64,000 bases of DNA from Arenimonas metalli CF5-1. GTDB taxonomy: Bacteria; Pseudomonadota; Gammaproteobacteria; Xanthomonadales; Xanthomonadaceae. Under the pieces are notes generated by a model. The model was not told the origin of the DNA, made no database searches, and saw only the letters and a list, made by a program, of their open reading frames with translations. The stretch lies in NCBI RefSeq assembly GCF_000747155.1, contig NZ_AVCK01000016.1:1-64000 (forward strand). Reading direction: 5' to 3'. Positions 54,701 to 63,900 of the stretch are shown here, piece after piece; within the stretch, counting starts at the first letter, position 1; each line of letters opens with the position of its first letter. A program made the position numbers and the translations under genes.

Positions 54701-55252
54701 GTCGTCCAGGGCCGTGATGTCCTCGCCCTGCTGCAGCACGCGCCAGGCATCGCGCGCGAGTTCGTCCATCAGGGCCTGGTCGGCGGTGGGCTCGCCGGGT
54801 TCGAAGCCGGTGCCGCCCTCGAGCGGATGCTCGGCAAGGATGCGGCGGCAGAGCCGGTGCAGGGTGCCGACCGGCGCGCGGTCGAAGTCGGCCAGCGCCA
54901 GCTGCAGCCGGCGGCGATCCTCGGCGCGGCGCTCGCCATCGACCCAGCGTGCGGCCAGCCAGGCGGCATCCTCGGCCGGCTCGCCTTCGGGCGCGCCGGC
55001 ATCGAGCTGGTGCAGGGCATCCACCAGGCGTCGGCGCAGACGCTCGCGCAATTCCTGCGCGGCGGCTTCGGTGAAGGTGGTGACCACGATCTGCTCGACG
55101 CCGCGGCGCGGCGCGGACTCCAGCAGCAGGCGCAGGTAGAGCACGCCGATTGTCCAGGTCTTGCCGGTGCCGGCGCTGGCCTCGACGAGGGCGCGGCCGT
55201 CGCCCTCGAGCGGCAGCTCGCGCCAGTGCGCCACGCGGACGGCCCCGCTCAT
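51734..55252 (-). CDS. recB: Exodeoxyribonuclease V beta subunit, RecB
   Basis: 1172 aa. UvrD-type 3'-5' helicase plus a C-terminal RecB nuclease domain. Walker A EASAGTGKTWTIGVLYLRL (about 24-42), helicase motifs DEFQDTDAQQYGILDRLY and LMTLHRSKGLEFNIVLLP, and nuclease residues in GKIDLVFGHAGRFHVLDYKGNWLG (Asp, Asp-Tyr-Lys), near 1090. The ATG at 55252 overlaps the recC stop (ATGA). With RecC and RecD it degrades linear DNA and starts recombinational repair at double-strand breaks. It is also a front-line block to phage DNA. Confidence 0.96.
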   Translation of the reverse strand: MSGAVRVAHWRELPLEGDGRALVEASAGTGKTWTIGVLYLRLLLESAPRRGVEQIVVTTFTEAAAQELRERLRRRLVDALHQLDAGAPEGEPAEDAAWLAARWVDGERRAEDRRRLQLALADFDRAPVGTLHRLCRRILAEHPLEGGTGFEPGEPTADQALMDELARDAWRVLQQGEDITALDDAGLEDIKLSTFGKTLSKLMRPGVRIEADGEDIAAISAQLPPDVPERLREVVADVSWFTRKNATLRTGLAALAELLDGGREWPKEDHLDRIVRWDIAGQVAPARVEAFDSIPAIAAIRGVGGRWLAARHLPKLRFWRDVVAMAARWRDERLAARGQTTFDEMIRQAHAALLARPALADALYADWPVALVDEFQDTDAQQYGILDRLYRDADGAPRGRLVMIGDPKQAIYAFRGGDIHAYRRASLDASHLLSLDTNHRSSRALVAAMNALYEGAGTALGRGEHADIHYTPVKASDRQDKTPLLQARQPVERPLVLHHLADDPGTQAARRRRALDACADHVAQLLAPGAHAIGTEPLQPGDIAVLLPRNDDIVALRHRLQARGVPCVGGARDSVFAGDWAFELDVVLHGLLAEDDEAALRAALLTRLWGGTLASLEALDADPAGWDAIAARRRQLRELWRRRGVLAVVQLLATDAAGRLLAHPTGERDLTDLRHLGELLQRQAERSAGPRELLAWLADQRAGDDEGDAADERQLRIESDARRVQLMTLHRSKGLEFNIVLLPLMWAQETTQIHTPYLVPRDGLPGKVVAFDPAARERLAWDTQDERFRLLYVALTRAVHACHVYTLSPDRVPSVEAKAAKAPPVDPQRAPLDAMMAALLELPRERLPGIAWQDGWPRGAASRASVPVAAEPSRRALVPPAAARLRQRLSFSSLVGGIRRVTEEAPADDEAELPVLEPAAQAVEPPHPALLALAGARGTAFGNALHAAFELRDHGQPLAAQSALVLGQLEAFGVDSDTPLPELAGALAARMDAALAAELWPGLSLGAVPPDAQRAEMAFHFALDDARASALRAACAAHGEPGLVPAMSLERLRGLMTGKIDLVFGHAGRFHVLDYKGNWLGERLADYTGEALRAAMDHSHYRLQALLYSVAVHRLLSQRVPGYSPAAHLGDYVYLFVRGAGLAPGAGVFRERFDDALLHAVDAVLAARGEAA

Positions 55253-58200
55253 TCGGCCCCCGGCGGCGTGTAGCCGATCGCTTCGGCCAGGCGCGCGGCG
55301 TCGAGCAGCACGCGCTCGACGTCCTCCTCGCCGGCGGCCAGGCGCAGGCCGCGCCCCAGCAGCCGCGCGTAGCCCGGCACGTAGGCGCGCTCGCTGCGCC
55401 AGGCGTCCTCGACATCCTTGCCGGCGAGCGCGGCATCGGCGCTGCGCGGGAAGAACCACGGCGCCTGCGACGGCGGGCGGGCCCAGGCCTCGAGCACGAC
55501 CTGCACGCGCGCGGACAGGCCCTGCATGAGCACCTCGCGCAGCTCGCCCTTGGCCTGGAAGAGGGCCTCGTCATCCGCGCGCAGCCGGTCCTGCCAGGGC
55601 GTGCCGGGCTTGGGCATCAGCGCGCAGACGCGGATGCGTCGCGCGGCGTTCTCCGGCGCCAGCCGCAGCAGCGCCCAGCGCAGGAACAGCGCGATGCGGT
55701 CGCCCAGGTAAAGATCGGCCTCCTTGTTCCGGTGCGGGAAGGCCTCGAACACCCACAGCGTGTCGTCACGCCCGCGGATGCCGGCGAGGTCGCCCGACAG
55801 CGTGAAGCGACCCAGCTGGCGGCACAGCGCCGGCGCCTCCACCAAGGGCGCCAGCGTCGGCCGGAACAGGCCGGCCGCGTCTTCGCGCGCGCCCGCCATC
55901 GTCACCAGCGCGCGGGCGGCGTCGGCCTCGGCGCGCCAGGCGCGCGCGCCGAGCGCACCGGCGGGCAGCACGCCGCCCAGCACCAGGTGCTCGGGCGGCA
56001 TTTCGTCGAGATCGAACGCCGGGTCGGCCAGCGCCGCCAGGCACAGCCCGCGCGCGGCGCGGTCGAGCGGCTCGAGCCTGGCCTCCAGCGGTTCGTCCTC
56101 GGCCAGGGCGTCGTCGTCGAGGGCATCGAGCCGCGCGCGCAGGCGCGTGGCCAGCAGTTGCCGGGCCGGATCGCGGAAGTGCCGCAGCAGCGCATCGAGC
56201 GGCACGTCCCTGGCCGCGACGTCGGCGGGCACGATCTTTTCCGACAGCAGCCGCCGGGCGTCGGGCACGGTGGCGACCATGCCGGCGTGGTCGGCGTCGA
56301 AGCTGAAGAAGCGCGGATCGCGGCCGTCGAAGTAGCGCGCGTCGAAAGGCTGCAGCGGGTGCTCGACGCGCCAGTCGGGCGACGCCTCGCCCTCGCCCGG
56401 CGGCAGCGCGGCCATCAGTTCGGCCAGCGGCGAGGCGGGGTTGCGGGCGCGGCCGTCCTGCGCGTCGCGGCCGACGTAGCTCAGGTGCAGCACGTCGCGC
56501 GCCGACATCACCGTTTCGAGGAACAGGTAGCGGTCGTCGCTGCGGGTGTCGCGATCGCCGAGCCGGCGCAGGCCGGGCTGGCGGATCGGATCGAGGCCGG
56601 CGTCGACGTCGCCGCGCGGGTATTCGCCTTCGTTCAGGCCCAGCACCGCGACCACGCGGAACGGGATCGCGCGCTGCGGCACCATGCCGCAGACGGTGAT
56701 GCCGCCGGCGAGGAAGCGCTGGCGCGCGGGCACGGCGTCGAGCTTTTCCTCCAGCCAGCGGCGCACCACGGAGAACGGCAGCGGCGGGTCGAGGCCCGCA
56801 TCGCGCGGTTCGGTGGCGAGGCCGCGCAGCAGGGCGCGCAGCGAGGACATCGCGTCGCGCGCGGTGGGGTCGGAGGGGTCGGGCTGCAGCAGCGCGTCCA
56901 CGCGCTCCTCGAGCCGGCGCGCCCAGGCGCTGGCAGGCAGGCTGGCCGCGGCATCGGCGCGCAGCCCGGCCACCTGCTGCAGCACGTGGTCGAACGCACC
57001 CAGCGCCAGCGCCGCCCCGGCATCCACGCCCGGCACCGGCGCCACGGCTGAATCGTCGGGGAAACGATGCACCGGCTCGGCCGCTTCATCGCCGAACACG
57101 AAGCTGGTGACCAGGCGATCCATGGCCCAGGCCATCGTGTTCTCGGCGCGCGCGGGCACGCCCATCGAGGCGCGGAACGCGGGATCGAGGCCCCAGGCCG
57201 CGCGCGCGCCGGCCAGCCAGCGCGCCAGCGCGTCGAGCGCGTCTTCGTCGAGGCCCAGGCGCCGGGCGACATCGGGCTGGCCGAGGAAATCCAGCAGCTC
57301 CGGCGCGGTCAGGCGCGAGGCCGGCAGCGCCAGCAGCCGGCGGAACGCGGCGTGCAGCGACGAGGCGCCCGCCATCGGGATGTCGGCCAGGTGGTAGGGC
57401 AAGTCGCCGCCGCCCTCGCCCGCCGGCCCGAACACGGCCGGCAGCAGCGGCACGTAGGCGGCGATGTCGGGCGCCATCACGACGATGTCGGAAGGCTCGA
57501 TCGATGGATCGTCGGCGCGCGCCTTCAGCAGCACGTCGCGCAGCACCTCGAGCTCCCGCAGGCGCGTGTGGCAGGCGTGCACGCGCAGGCTGGCGTCGGC
57601 GCGGCGCGCGTCCTGCCCGCGCGGATCGGTGCCCGGCAGCGAGGGGTCCAGCCGCCGCAGGCTTTCCTGCACGCGCGCCAGCCGCGCGACCGGCTCGACG
57701 TCGGCGCCGGCTTCGTCGCGGAAGTGGCGCACGTCCAGCCGCGCCTCGAGGTCCTGCAGCTGCAGCATGAAATGCTGGCCGAGCCGGCCCCAGGCCGCCA
57801 GCAGCGGATGGGTTTGCTCGAGGAACCAGGCTTCGCTCTGCTCGGAATGCGGATCCTTGGCCAGGGCGCGCAGGCGCGCGGGCTCGGTGCGCAGGCCGGC
57901 CCAGAACTCGCGGCAGGGATCGGGCACGTACAGCACTACCGGGCGGCGCACGGCCAGCGCCTGCAGCACCGCCAGCTCGGCCGGCGCCAGGTGGCTCAGG
58001 CCGAAGACGTGCAGCGGCTGGTCGGCATCGGGCACCGGCGGCGCGGCGCGCAAGCCGGCGGCCAGCGCGGCCAGGCGCTCGCCGCGGTGCGGATCGGCGC
58101 CGAGCCGCTGGCGCAGCGCCTTCCACAGCACGGGGTGGAAACCGGCCGCATCGAAGCCGCGCTTGCCCGCGGCCCAGTCGCGCAGCCAGTCAGGGCGATA

Positions 58201-58653
58201 GGCCATGTACTGCGTGTAGATGCGGGCCAGGCGGTCGGCCAGCTGGAAACGGCGCAGGGCGGCGTCGCCGCCTTCGAGCGCGGCGCGCAGGCCCGGGTCG
58301 GCCGGGCGGTCGAGCAGGGCGTGCAGGTGCCAGCGCAGCGACTCACGTCGCCAGGCGCGCGGGGACACCGCGTTCTCGCCCAGCACCTGGCGCGCCAGGC
58401 CATCGAGGAAGGTGGACGGCAGCACGATCTCGAGGTTGGCGACGATGCCGCCCGGACCGCGATGCGCCGCCAGCGCGCCGGCCAGCCACTGCCGCATGCC
58501 CGGATGCGCGGCCACGACCGTCTGCGGCGCCAGCGGCGAGGCCGGCGCCTGGGTGCGTAGCAGGTGGTCCAGCGGTTCCAGCAGCGCCTCGAGCCGGCTG
58601 GCCCGGAACACCGTGATTCCCTCGCTGGCGCGTTGTTTCCAGTCCACGGGCAT
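55249..58653 (-). CDS. recC: Exodeoxyribonuclease V gamma subunit, RecC
   Basis: 1134 aa. RecC is an inactive helicase-like scaffold that recognises the Chi site. The sequence has the RecC order: helicase-like N-domain (FRASRLEALLEPLDHLL, AHPGMRQWLAGALA, PSTFLDGLA), the central HVFGLSHLAPAELAVLQAL, DIVVMAPDIAAYVPLLPAVF, and the C-terminal nuclease-like fold (PYLG.DRIALFLRWALL region). Start given as ATG 58653; a GTG two codons before is equally possible. First gene of the recCBD operon. Confidence 0.94.
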   Translation of the reverse strand: MPVDWKQRASEGITVFRASRLEALLEPLDHLLRTQAPASPLAPQTVVAAHPGMRQWLAGALAAHRGPGGIVANLEIVLPSTFLDGLARQVLGENAVSPRAWRRESLRWHLHALLDRPADPGLRAALEGGDAALRRFQLADRLARIYTQYMAYRPDWLRDWAAGKRGFDAAGFHPVLWKALRQRLGADPHRGERLAALAAGLRAAPPVPDADQPLHVFGLSHLAPAELAVLQALAVRRPVVLYVPDPCREFWAGLRTEPARLRALAKDPHSEQSEAWFLEQTHPLLAAWGRLGQHFMLQLQDLEARLDVRHFRDEAGADVEPVARLARVQESLRRLDPSLPGTDPRGQDARRADASLRVHACHTRLRELEVLRDVLLKARADDPSIEPSDIVVMAPDIAAYVPLLPAVFGPAGEGGGDLPYHLADIPMAGASSLHAAFRRLLALPASRLTAPELLDFLGQPDVARRLGLDEDALDALARWLAGARAAWGLDPAFRASMGVPARAENTMAWAMDRLVTSFVFGDEAAEPVHRFPDDSAVAPVPGVDAGAALALGAFDHVLQQVAGLRADAAASLPASAWARRLEERVDALLQPDPSDPTARDAMSSLRALLRGLATEPRDAGLDPPLPFSVVRRWLEEKLDAVPARQRFLAGGITVCGMVPQRAIPFRVVAVLGLNEGEYPRGDVDAGLDPIRQPGLRRLGDRDTRSDDRYLFLETVMSARDVLHLSYVGRDAQDGRARNPASPLAELMAALPPGEGEASPDWRVEHPLQPFDARYFDGRDPRFFSFDADHAGMVATVPDARRLLSEKIVPADVAARDVPLDALLRHFRDPARQLLATRLRARLDALDDDALAEDEPLEARLEPLDRAARGLCLAALADPAFDLDEMPPEHLVLGGVLPAGALGARAWRAEADAARALVTMAGAREDAAGLFRPTLAPLVEAPALCRQLGRFTLSGDLAGIRGRDDTLWVFEAFPHRNKEADLYLGDRIALFLRWALLRLAPENAARRIRVCALMPKPGTPWQDRLRADDEALFQAKGELREVLMQGLSARVQVVLEAWARPPSQAPWFFPRSADAALAGKDVEDAWRSERAYVPGYARLLGRGLRLAAGEEDVERVLLDAARLAEAIGYTPPGAE

Positions 58654-58888
58654 CCGCACAGCCTAGCCGATCAGGGCCGACAGACTGCCGCGAGGAAGTC
58701 TCGCGGACCGAGACGCCCGCGGCCGGCCTTGCATTTTGAAGGCCGTGCCGCTGCCCGCCGGGCAAATCGCAGGGTCGCGGGCCGTCCCGATGCGCCGACG
58801 CCGCCCCGGAGCGCATTCCGCGTGGCTGGCACGGTTCCTGCTCCCGTCTCCTCAGGTTCCACCATCCCCCCGTGCGAGGAGTCCCGAC

Positions 58889-59089
58889 ATGACCGTGCTG
58901 ATCCGCGAAGAGTTGAATGACGCCGACCTGGCCTGGGCCGCCGCCGATCCGGCCGTGGCGGGCGTGGTGGGACAGCTCGTGCAGGCCCGGCGATCGCTGG
59001 GTGCCGGCGACGGCCCCGGCCGCGCGCCCGCGTGGGTGGAGGCCGGCCCGGTGCCGCCCGCGGAGCTGCGCGCCCGGGGTGCCTTGTGA
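58889..59089 (+). CDS. Small unknown protein
   Basis: 66 aa, opening MTVLIREELNDADLAWAAAD. A strong ribosome site (GAGGAG) stands 8 bases upstream of the ATG at 58889 and the codon use is normal, so it is probably real. No family recognised; acidic N-terminal half, Pro-rich end. Its stop codon overlaps the next start (GTGA), so the two are translationally coupled. Confidence 0.65.
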   Translation: MTVLIREELNDADLAWAAADPAVAGVVGQLVQARRSLGAGDGPGRAPAWVEAGPVPPAELRARGAL

Positions 59090-59793
59090 TCGGCCGGGTG
59101 CTGGGCCTGCTGGCGCTTGGCGCGTCGGTCGGCCTCGTGGAGCCCGGGCCGGCGGTCGGCACGTCCACGGCCCTCGAGCCTGCGGACGCCGCGGTGGCGG
59201 CGCACAACCCCGACGCCCGCCTTCATGTCGCCATCGAGGCCGCCCTGCAGGCCCACGTGCCCGGCGTGGCCGGTCGCGACTGGGTGCTGCACGACCTCGA
59301 GCGCACCGAGGCAGGCCCGGGCGAGCCGGTCTTCATCGTCGCCACCGGCGCACTGGCCACGCCCGGGGCGCCCGAAACCCAGGTTCGCCTGACCGGGCGG
59401 TTCGACCCGGCCGCGGGTGAGCTGCGTCGGGTGGCTTACCGCCTGCAGCCCTCGGCCACCGACGAACACCGCGAGCCGCCGGCGTCCGAGCCGCACTGGA
59501 ACGTGCAGGCCGCGGTCAACCACGCCTTCACCCAGGTGCTGCCGGACGAGCAGGTCGCCTTCGCCCTGGGATCCGCGGAGTCCACCCGGGTCCAGGGCGG
59601 CGGCCGCCGCTTCGACGGCAGCGGCATCGGCACCTGGAACGACGCCGATGCCCGCTTCGTCGCCTTCACCCTCACCCTCTCCGCCACCGGCGAACTGGTC
59701 GCCTTCGACTACAGCACCGCCCAGCAAATGAACCAGGTTCATTTGTCGGACGCGGCCGCCCCGGCTGGCCTGGCGCTCTCCACCGACAAATGA
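59086..59793 (+). CDS. Unknown protein with an N-terminal signal-like segment; last residues from a repeat
   Basis: 235 aa from GTG 59086, which overlaps the preceding stop. The N-terminal segment (IGRVLGLLALGASVGLVEPGPA) resembles an export signal. The mature part is strand-rich and has two parallel halves: LHVAIEAALQAHVPGVAGRDWVL...GELRRVAYRL and WNVQAAVNHAFTQVLPDEQVAFAL...GELVAFDYSTAQQ. No family recognised. The last 20-odd residues (MNQVHLSDAA to LSTDK) are encoded by an AAATGAACC inverted repeat, so the original C-terminus ended near QQ. Confidence 0.65.
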   Translation: MIGRVLGLLALGASVGLVEPGPAVGTSTALEPADAAVAAHNPDARLHVAIEAALQAHVPGVAGRDWVLHDLERTEAGPGEPVFIVATGALATPGAPETQVRLTGRFDPAAGELRRVAYRLQPSATDEHREPPASEPHWNVQAAVNHAFTQVLPDEQVAFALGSAESTRVQGGGRRFDGSGIGTWNDADARFVAFTLTLSATGELVAFDYSTAQQMNQVHLSDAAAPAGLALSTDK

Positions 59794-59807
59794 ACCTGGT
59801 TCATTTG
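59725..59807. repeat. AAATGAACC inverted repeat (25-bp perfect arms)
   Basis: Left arm starts CAAATGAACCAGGTTCATTT and runs to GTCGG; the exact 25-base complement follows after a 33-base loop. Each arm is itself palindromic around the central A or T. Same family as 31450-31545. It covers the last codons and the stop of the gene at 59086. Confidence 0.9.
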
Positions 59808-59836
59808 TGGGTCGCGTACTGGCCTAGAATGGCGGC

Positions 59837-60193
59837 ATGGATATCTTCAAGGTGTTTCGGATCGAGGCGGCGCACCGGCTGCCGAACGTGCCGCCCGGGC
59901 ACAAGTGCGCGCGGCTGCACGGACATTCGTTCGCGGTGGAGCTGCACGTGGGCGGCACGCCCGATCCGCACACGGGCTGGATCATGGATTTCGGCGACAT
60001 CAAGGCGGTGTTTGCGCCGATCTACGACCGCCTCGACCACCACTACCTCAACGACATTCCGGGCCTCGAGAACCCGACCAGCGAGAACCTCGCCCGCTGG
60101 ATCTGGGATGAACTGAAGCCGGCCCTGCCCGCGCTCTCGCTGGTGGTGGTGCACGAAACCTGCACCTCCGGCTGCCGCTACGCCGGCCACTGA
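59837..60193 (+). CDS. queD: 6-carboxy-5,6,7,8-tetrahydropterin synthase
   Basis: 118 aa, the family's length. Makes 6-carboxytetrahydropterin from dihydroneopterin triphosphate in queuosine synthesis. The zinc His residues ([10 protein letters not shown], and LHGHSF with two), the Cys-containing loop [10 protein letters not shown], the catalytic His in [10 protein letters not shown] and Glu in VHETCTSG match QueD. No preQ1 riboswitch is apparent upstream, where the AAATGAACC repeat ends 30 bases before the ATG. Confidence 0.95.
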   Translation: MDIFKVFRIEAAHRLPNVPPGHKCARLHGHSFAVELHVGGTPDPHTGWIMDFGDIKAVFAPIYDRLDHHYLNDIPGLENPTSENLARWIWDELKPALPALSLVVVHETCTSGCRYAGH

Positions 60194-60194
60194 C

Positions 60195-60283
60195 GAAAAA
60201 AAGGGGTCAGAGTAAATATTTGTTTGAATCGGCCGCTCGCGGCCATCGATTCAAACAAATATTTACTCTGACCCCTTTTTTTC
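60195..60283. terminator. Bidirectional terminator from a 37-bp perfect inverted repeat (GGGGTCAGAG family)
   Basis: Arms start GAAAAAAAGGGGTCAGAGTA and match exactly over 37 bases with a 15-base loop holding a smaller hairpin. Seven As on the left and seven Ts on the right make it an intrinsic terminator in both directions for the convergent queD and TetR genes. Confidence 0.92.
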
Positions 60284-60906
60284 TAAAGGCAGAGGGCGGT
60301 GACGGCTTCCTGGAGACTGCGGCGCAGGACCTCGCGGTCCTGGGCGGGGTCGCGGACGTAGCAGAGGATCAGGCCGTCGACGAGGCAACGCATCACCACG
60401 GTGCGGCGGCGCAGGGCCGCGGCGTCCAGCGGCTTGCCGGCGGCTTCGGCGCTGCGCTGGACCAGCGCTTCGAAATCCACCCAGATCTGCGGCTCCTGCG
60501 CGGTGACGACCGCGGCGATGTCCGGGTCGCGCGTGGCCTCGGCCGAGACCTCGAGGAACAGCGCGGCGTCGAAGCCGCCTTCGCAGGTCATGCCCGGCCC
60601 GGTCTCGCGCCAGGCGTCGATCTTCTCCAGCAGCTTCTCCACCAGCTCCGAGCAGGTCGCGATGCCGGCCAGCGCCTCGCGCCGCTCCTCGCGCTGCTCG
60701 TCGGTGATGGCGCGGATGATCGCCGCCTTGTTGGTGAAGTAGCGGTAGATCAGGCCCTGGCTCATGCCCGCCACTTCGGCGATGGCCGAGATGCTGGCGC
60801 CGTGGAAGCCGCGCTCGGAGAAGCACACGCGCGCGGCATCGAGGATGCGCACACGCTGCGCTTCCGCGCGCGCGCTCACCTTCTCGGGCGACGGCGCCGG
60901 GCTCAC
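60283..60906 (-). CDS. TetR-family regulator of the RND pump
   Basis: 207 aa. N-terminal TetR helix-turn-helix ([50 protein letters not shown], about 18-65); the C-terminal two-thirds is the helical ligand and dimer domain. It is encoded directly after the RND permease gene, with a 4-base ATGA overlap, an unusual order since pump repressors are normally divergent from the pump. Likely a repressor of the pump operon itself. Confidence 0.92.
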   Translation of the reverse strand: MSPAPSPEKVSARAEAQRVRILDAARVCFSERGFHGASISAIAEVAGMSQGLIYRYFTNKAAIIRAITDEQREERREALAGIATCSELVEKLLEKIDAWRETGPGMTCEGGFDAALFLEVSAEATRDPDIAAVVTAQEPQIWVDFEALVQRSAEAAGKPLDAAALRRRTVVMRCLVDGLILCYVRDPAQDREVLRRSLQEAVTALCL

Positions 60907-63900
60907 GACGCGCTCGCCTTGCGGTAGAACACCCGCCGCACCGCCACGAAGAACAGCGGGATGAAGAAGATGCCGAGGAAGGTACCGGCCAGCATGCCGC
61001 CGACCACGCCGGTGCCGATCGCGCGCTGCGCGCCGGATCCCGCGCCGGTGGCCAGCGCCAACGGCAGCACGCCGAAGCCGAAGGCGATCGAGGTCATCAG
61101 GATCGGCCGCAGGCGGTCGCGGATCGCGGCCAGCGTGGCCTCGACCAGCTCCATGCCCTTCTCGACGTTGGCCTTGGCGAACTCGATGATCAGCACCGCG
61201 TTCTTCGACGACAGGCCCACCGTGGTCAGCATGCCCACCTGGAAGTACACGTCACGCTCGAGCCCGCGCAGCGCGGTGAACAGCACCGTGCCCAGGATGC
61301 CCAGCGGCACCACCAGCAGCACCGAGGTCGGGATCGACCAGCTCTCGTAGAGCGCCGCCAGGCACAGGAACACGATCAGCACCGAAAGCGCGTACAGCAT
61401 CGGCGTCTGCGCGTTGGCCACGCGCTCCTGGTAGCTCTGGCCGCTCCACTCGATGCCGAAGCCCTCGGGCAGTCCGGCGGCGATGCGCTCCATCTCGGCC
61501 ATGGCGTCACCCGAACTCACGCCCGGCGCCGGAGTACCGGTGATGTTGATCGCCGAGGCGCCGTTGTAGCGCTCCAGGCGCGGCGAGCCGTATTCCCAGT
61601 GCGTGCTGGCGAAGGCGGAGAACGGCACCATCTCGCCGGCCTCGTTGCGCACGTACCAGAGCTTGAAGTCCTCCGGCACCATGCGGTACGGCGCATCCGA
61701 CTGCACGTACACGCGCTTGACGCGGCCACGGTCGATGAAGTCGTCGATGTACTGGCCACCCCAGGCCACCGACAGCGTCGAGTTGATGTTGGCGATCGGC
61801 ACGCCCAGCGCCGCGGCCTTGGCGTTGTCGATGTCGAGGCGGAACTGCGGGGTGTCCTCCTGGCCGTTCGGGCGCACGCCGGCCAGCAGCGGGCTCTGCG
61901 CCGCCGCGCCCAGCATCTGGTTGCGCGCCGCCACCAGCGCCTCGTGGCCCTTGCCGGCGTTGTCCTTGAGGTAGAGGTTGAAGCCGCCCGTGGTGCCCAG
62001 CTCGGTCACCGGCGGCGGCGCCAGCGCGAACACCATCGCGTCCTTGATCTGCCCGAACGCGCCCATGGCGCGGCCGACGATCGCGTTGACGCTGGACTCC
62101 TCGCTGGTGCGCTCGTCCCAGTCCTTTAGCTTCACGAACACCATGCCGTTGTTCTGCCCGCTGCCGGCGAAGCTGAAGCCCTGCACCGAGAAGGTGGACT
62201 CGATGTGCTCCTTCTCGCCCTCGAGGTAATGGCGCTCGACCTGCTCCATCACCTTCTGCGTGCGCTCCTGGGTCGCGCCCACCGGCGTCTGCACGATGGT
62301 GAACAGCACGCCCTGGTCCTCGTCCGGAAGGAAGGACGACGGCACCCGCGCGTAGATGAAGACCATCACCAGCGCCAGCAGGCCGTACAGCGCCAGGAAC
62401 CGGCCGCCGCGGCGGATCATGCCGCCCACGAAGCCCTGGTAGCGCAGGTTGCCGGCGTCGAACTTCTTGTTGAACCAACCGAAGAAGCCCTTCTCGCCGT
62501 GGTGCTCGCCTTTCTTCAGCGGCTTGAGCATGGTCGCGCACAGCGCCGGCGTCAGGATGATCGCCACCAGCACTGACAGGCCCATCGCGGACACGATCGT
62601 CGCGGTGAACTGGCGGTAGATCACGCCCGTGGAGCCCGTGAGGAAGGCCATCGGGATGAACACCGCCGCCAGCACCATACCGATGCCCACCAGCGCGCCG
62701 GTGATCTGGTCCATGGATTTGCGCGTGGCTTCGAGCGGCGACAAACCTTCCTCGCTCATCACGCGCTCGACGTTCTCCACCACCACGATGGCGTCGTCCA
62801 CCAGCAGGCCGATCGCCAGCACCATCGCGAACATGGTCAGCATGTTGATGGAGAACCCGAGCGCCAGCAGGATCGCCAGCGTGCCCAGCAGCACCACCGG
62901 CACCGCGATCGTCGGGATCAGGGTGGCGCGGAAGTTCTGCAGGAACAGGTAGATCACCAGGAAGACGAGGATCACCGCCTCGATCAGCGTCTTCACCACT
63001 TCATTGATTGAGACCCGCACGAAGGGCGTGGTGTCGAACGGGATGACCACTTTCAGGCCCGGCGGGAAGCCCGGCCGCATCTGGTCCATCAACTCGGCGA
63101 TGCCGTCGGCGGTGGAGAGCGCATTGGCATTGGTCGCCAGCGACACCGCCACGCCCGAGGCCGGCTGGCCGTTGTAGCGGCTGATGACCGAGTAGTTGTC
63201 GGAACCCAGCTCGACCCGCGCCACGTCGCCGAGCTTGAGCACCGAGCCATCGGTGCCGCTGCGCAGGATGATTTCGCGGAACTGCTCCGGCGTCTGCAGC
63301 CGATCCTGCGCGGTGATGGTGGCGTTGATCTGCTGGCCGTCGATCGCCGGCGTGCCGCCCAGCTGGCCCACCGCCACCTGCGCGTTCTGCGCGCGGATGG
63401 CGGCGATCACGTCGGCCGGCGCCATCTTGTAGGTGTTGAGCTTGCCCGGGTCGAGCCAGATGCGCATCGCGTACTTGCCGCCGAACACCTGCACGCTGCC
63501 CACGCCCGGCACGCGGCTGAGCGGGTCGACGATGTTGGCCGCCACGTAATCGGAAATGTCGCCGCGGTCCATGCTGCCGTCGGTGGACACGAAGCCCAGC
63601 ACCTGCAGGAAGCCCGAGCTGGCCTTGGTCACGCCGATGCCCTGCTGCTGCACGATCTGCGGCAGCAGCGCGGTGGCGCCCTGCAGCTTGTTCTGCACCT
63701 GCACCTGGGCGATGTCCGGGTCGGTGCCTGTCTCGAAGGTGAGCGTGACGCTGACGCTGCCGTTCGAGTCGCTGGTGGCCGACATGTAGTCGAGGCCGTC
63801 GAGGCCGGTCATCGACTGCTCGATGATTTGCGTCACCGAGTTCTCGACCGCCTGCGCCGAGGCGCCAGGGTAGCTGGCGTTGATGGTGACGGACGGCGGC

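Noticed and set aside
59800..59837. preQ1 riboswitch before queD
   Set aside because: Only 30 bases lie between the repeat and the start codon, and no preQ1-type stem and A-rich tail is seen.
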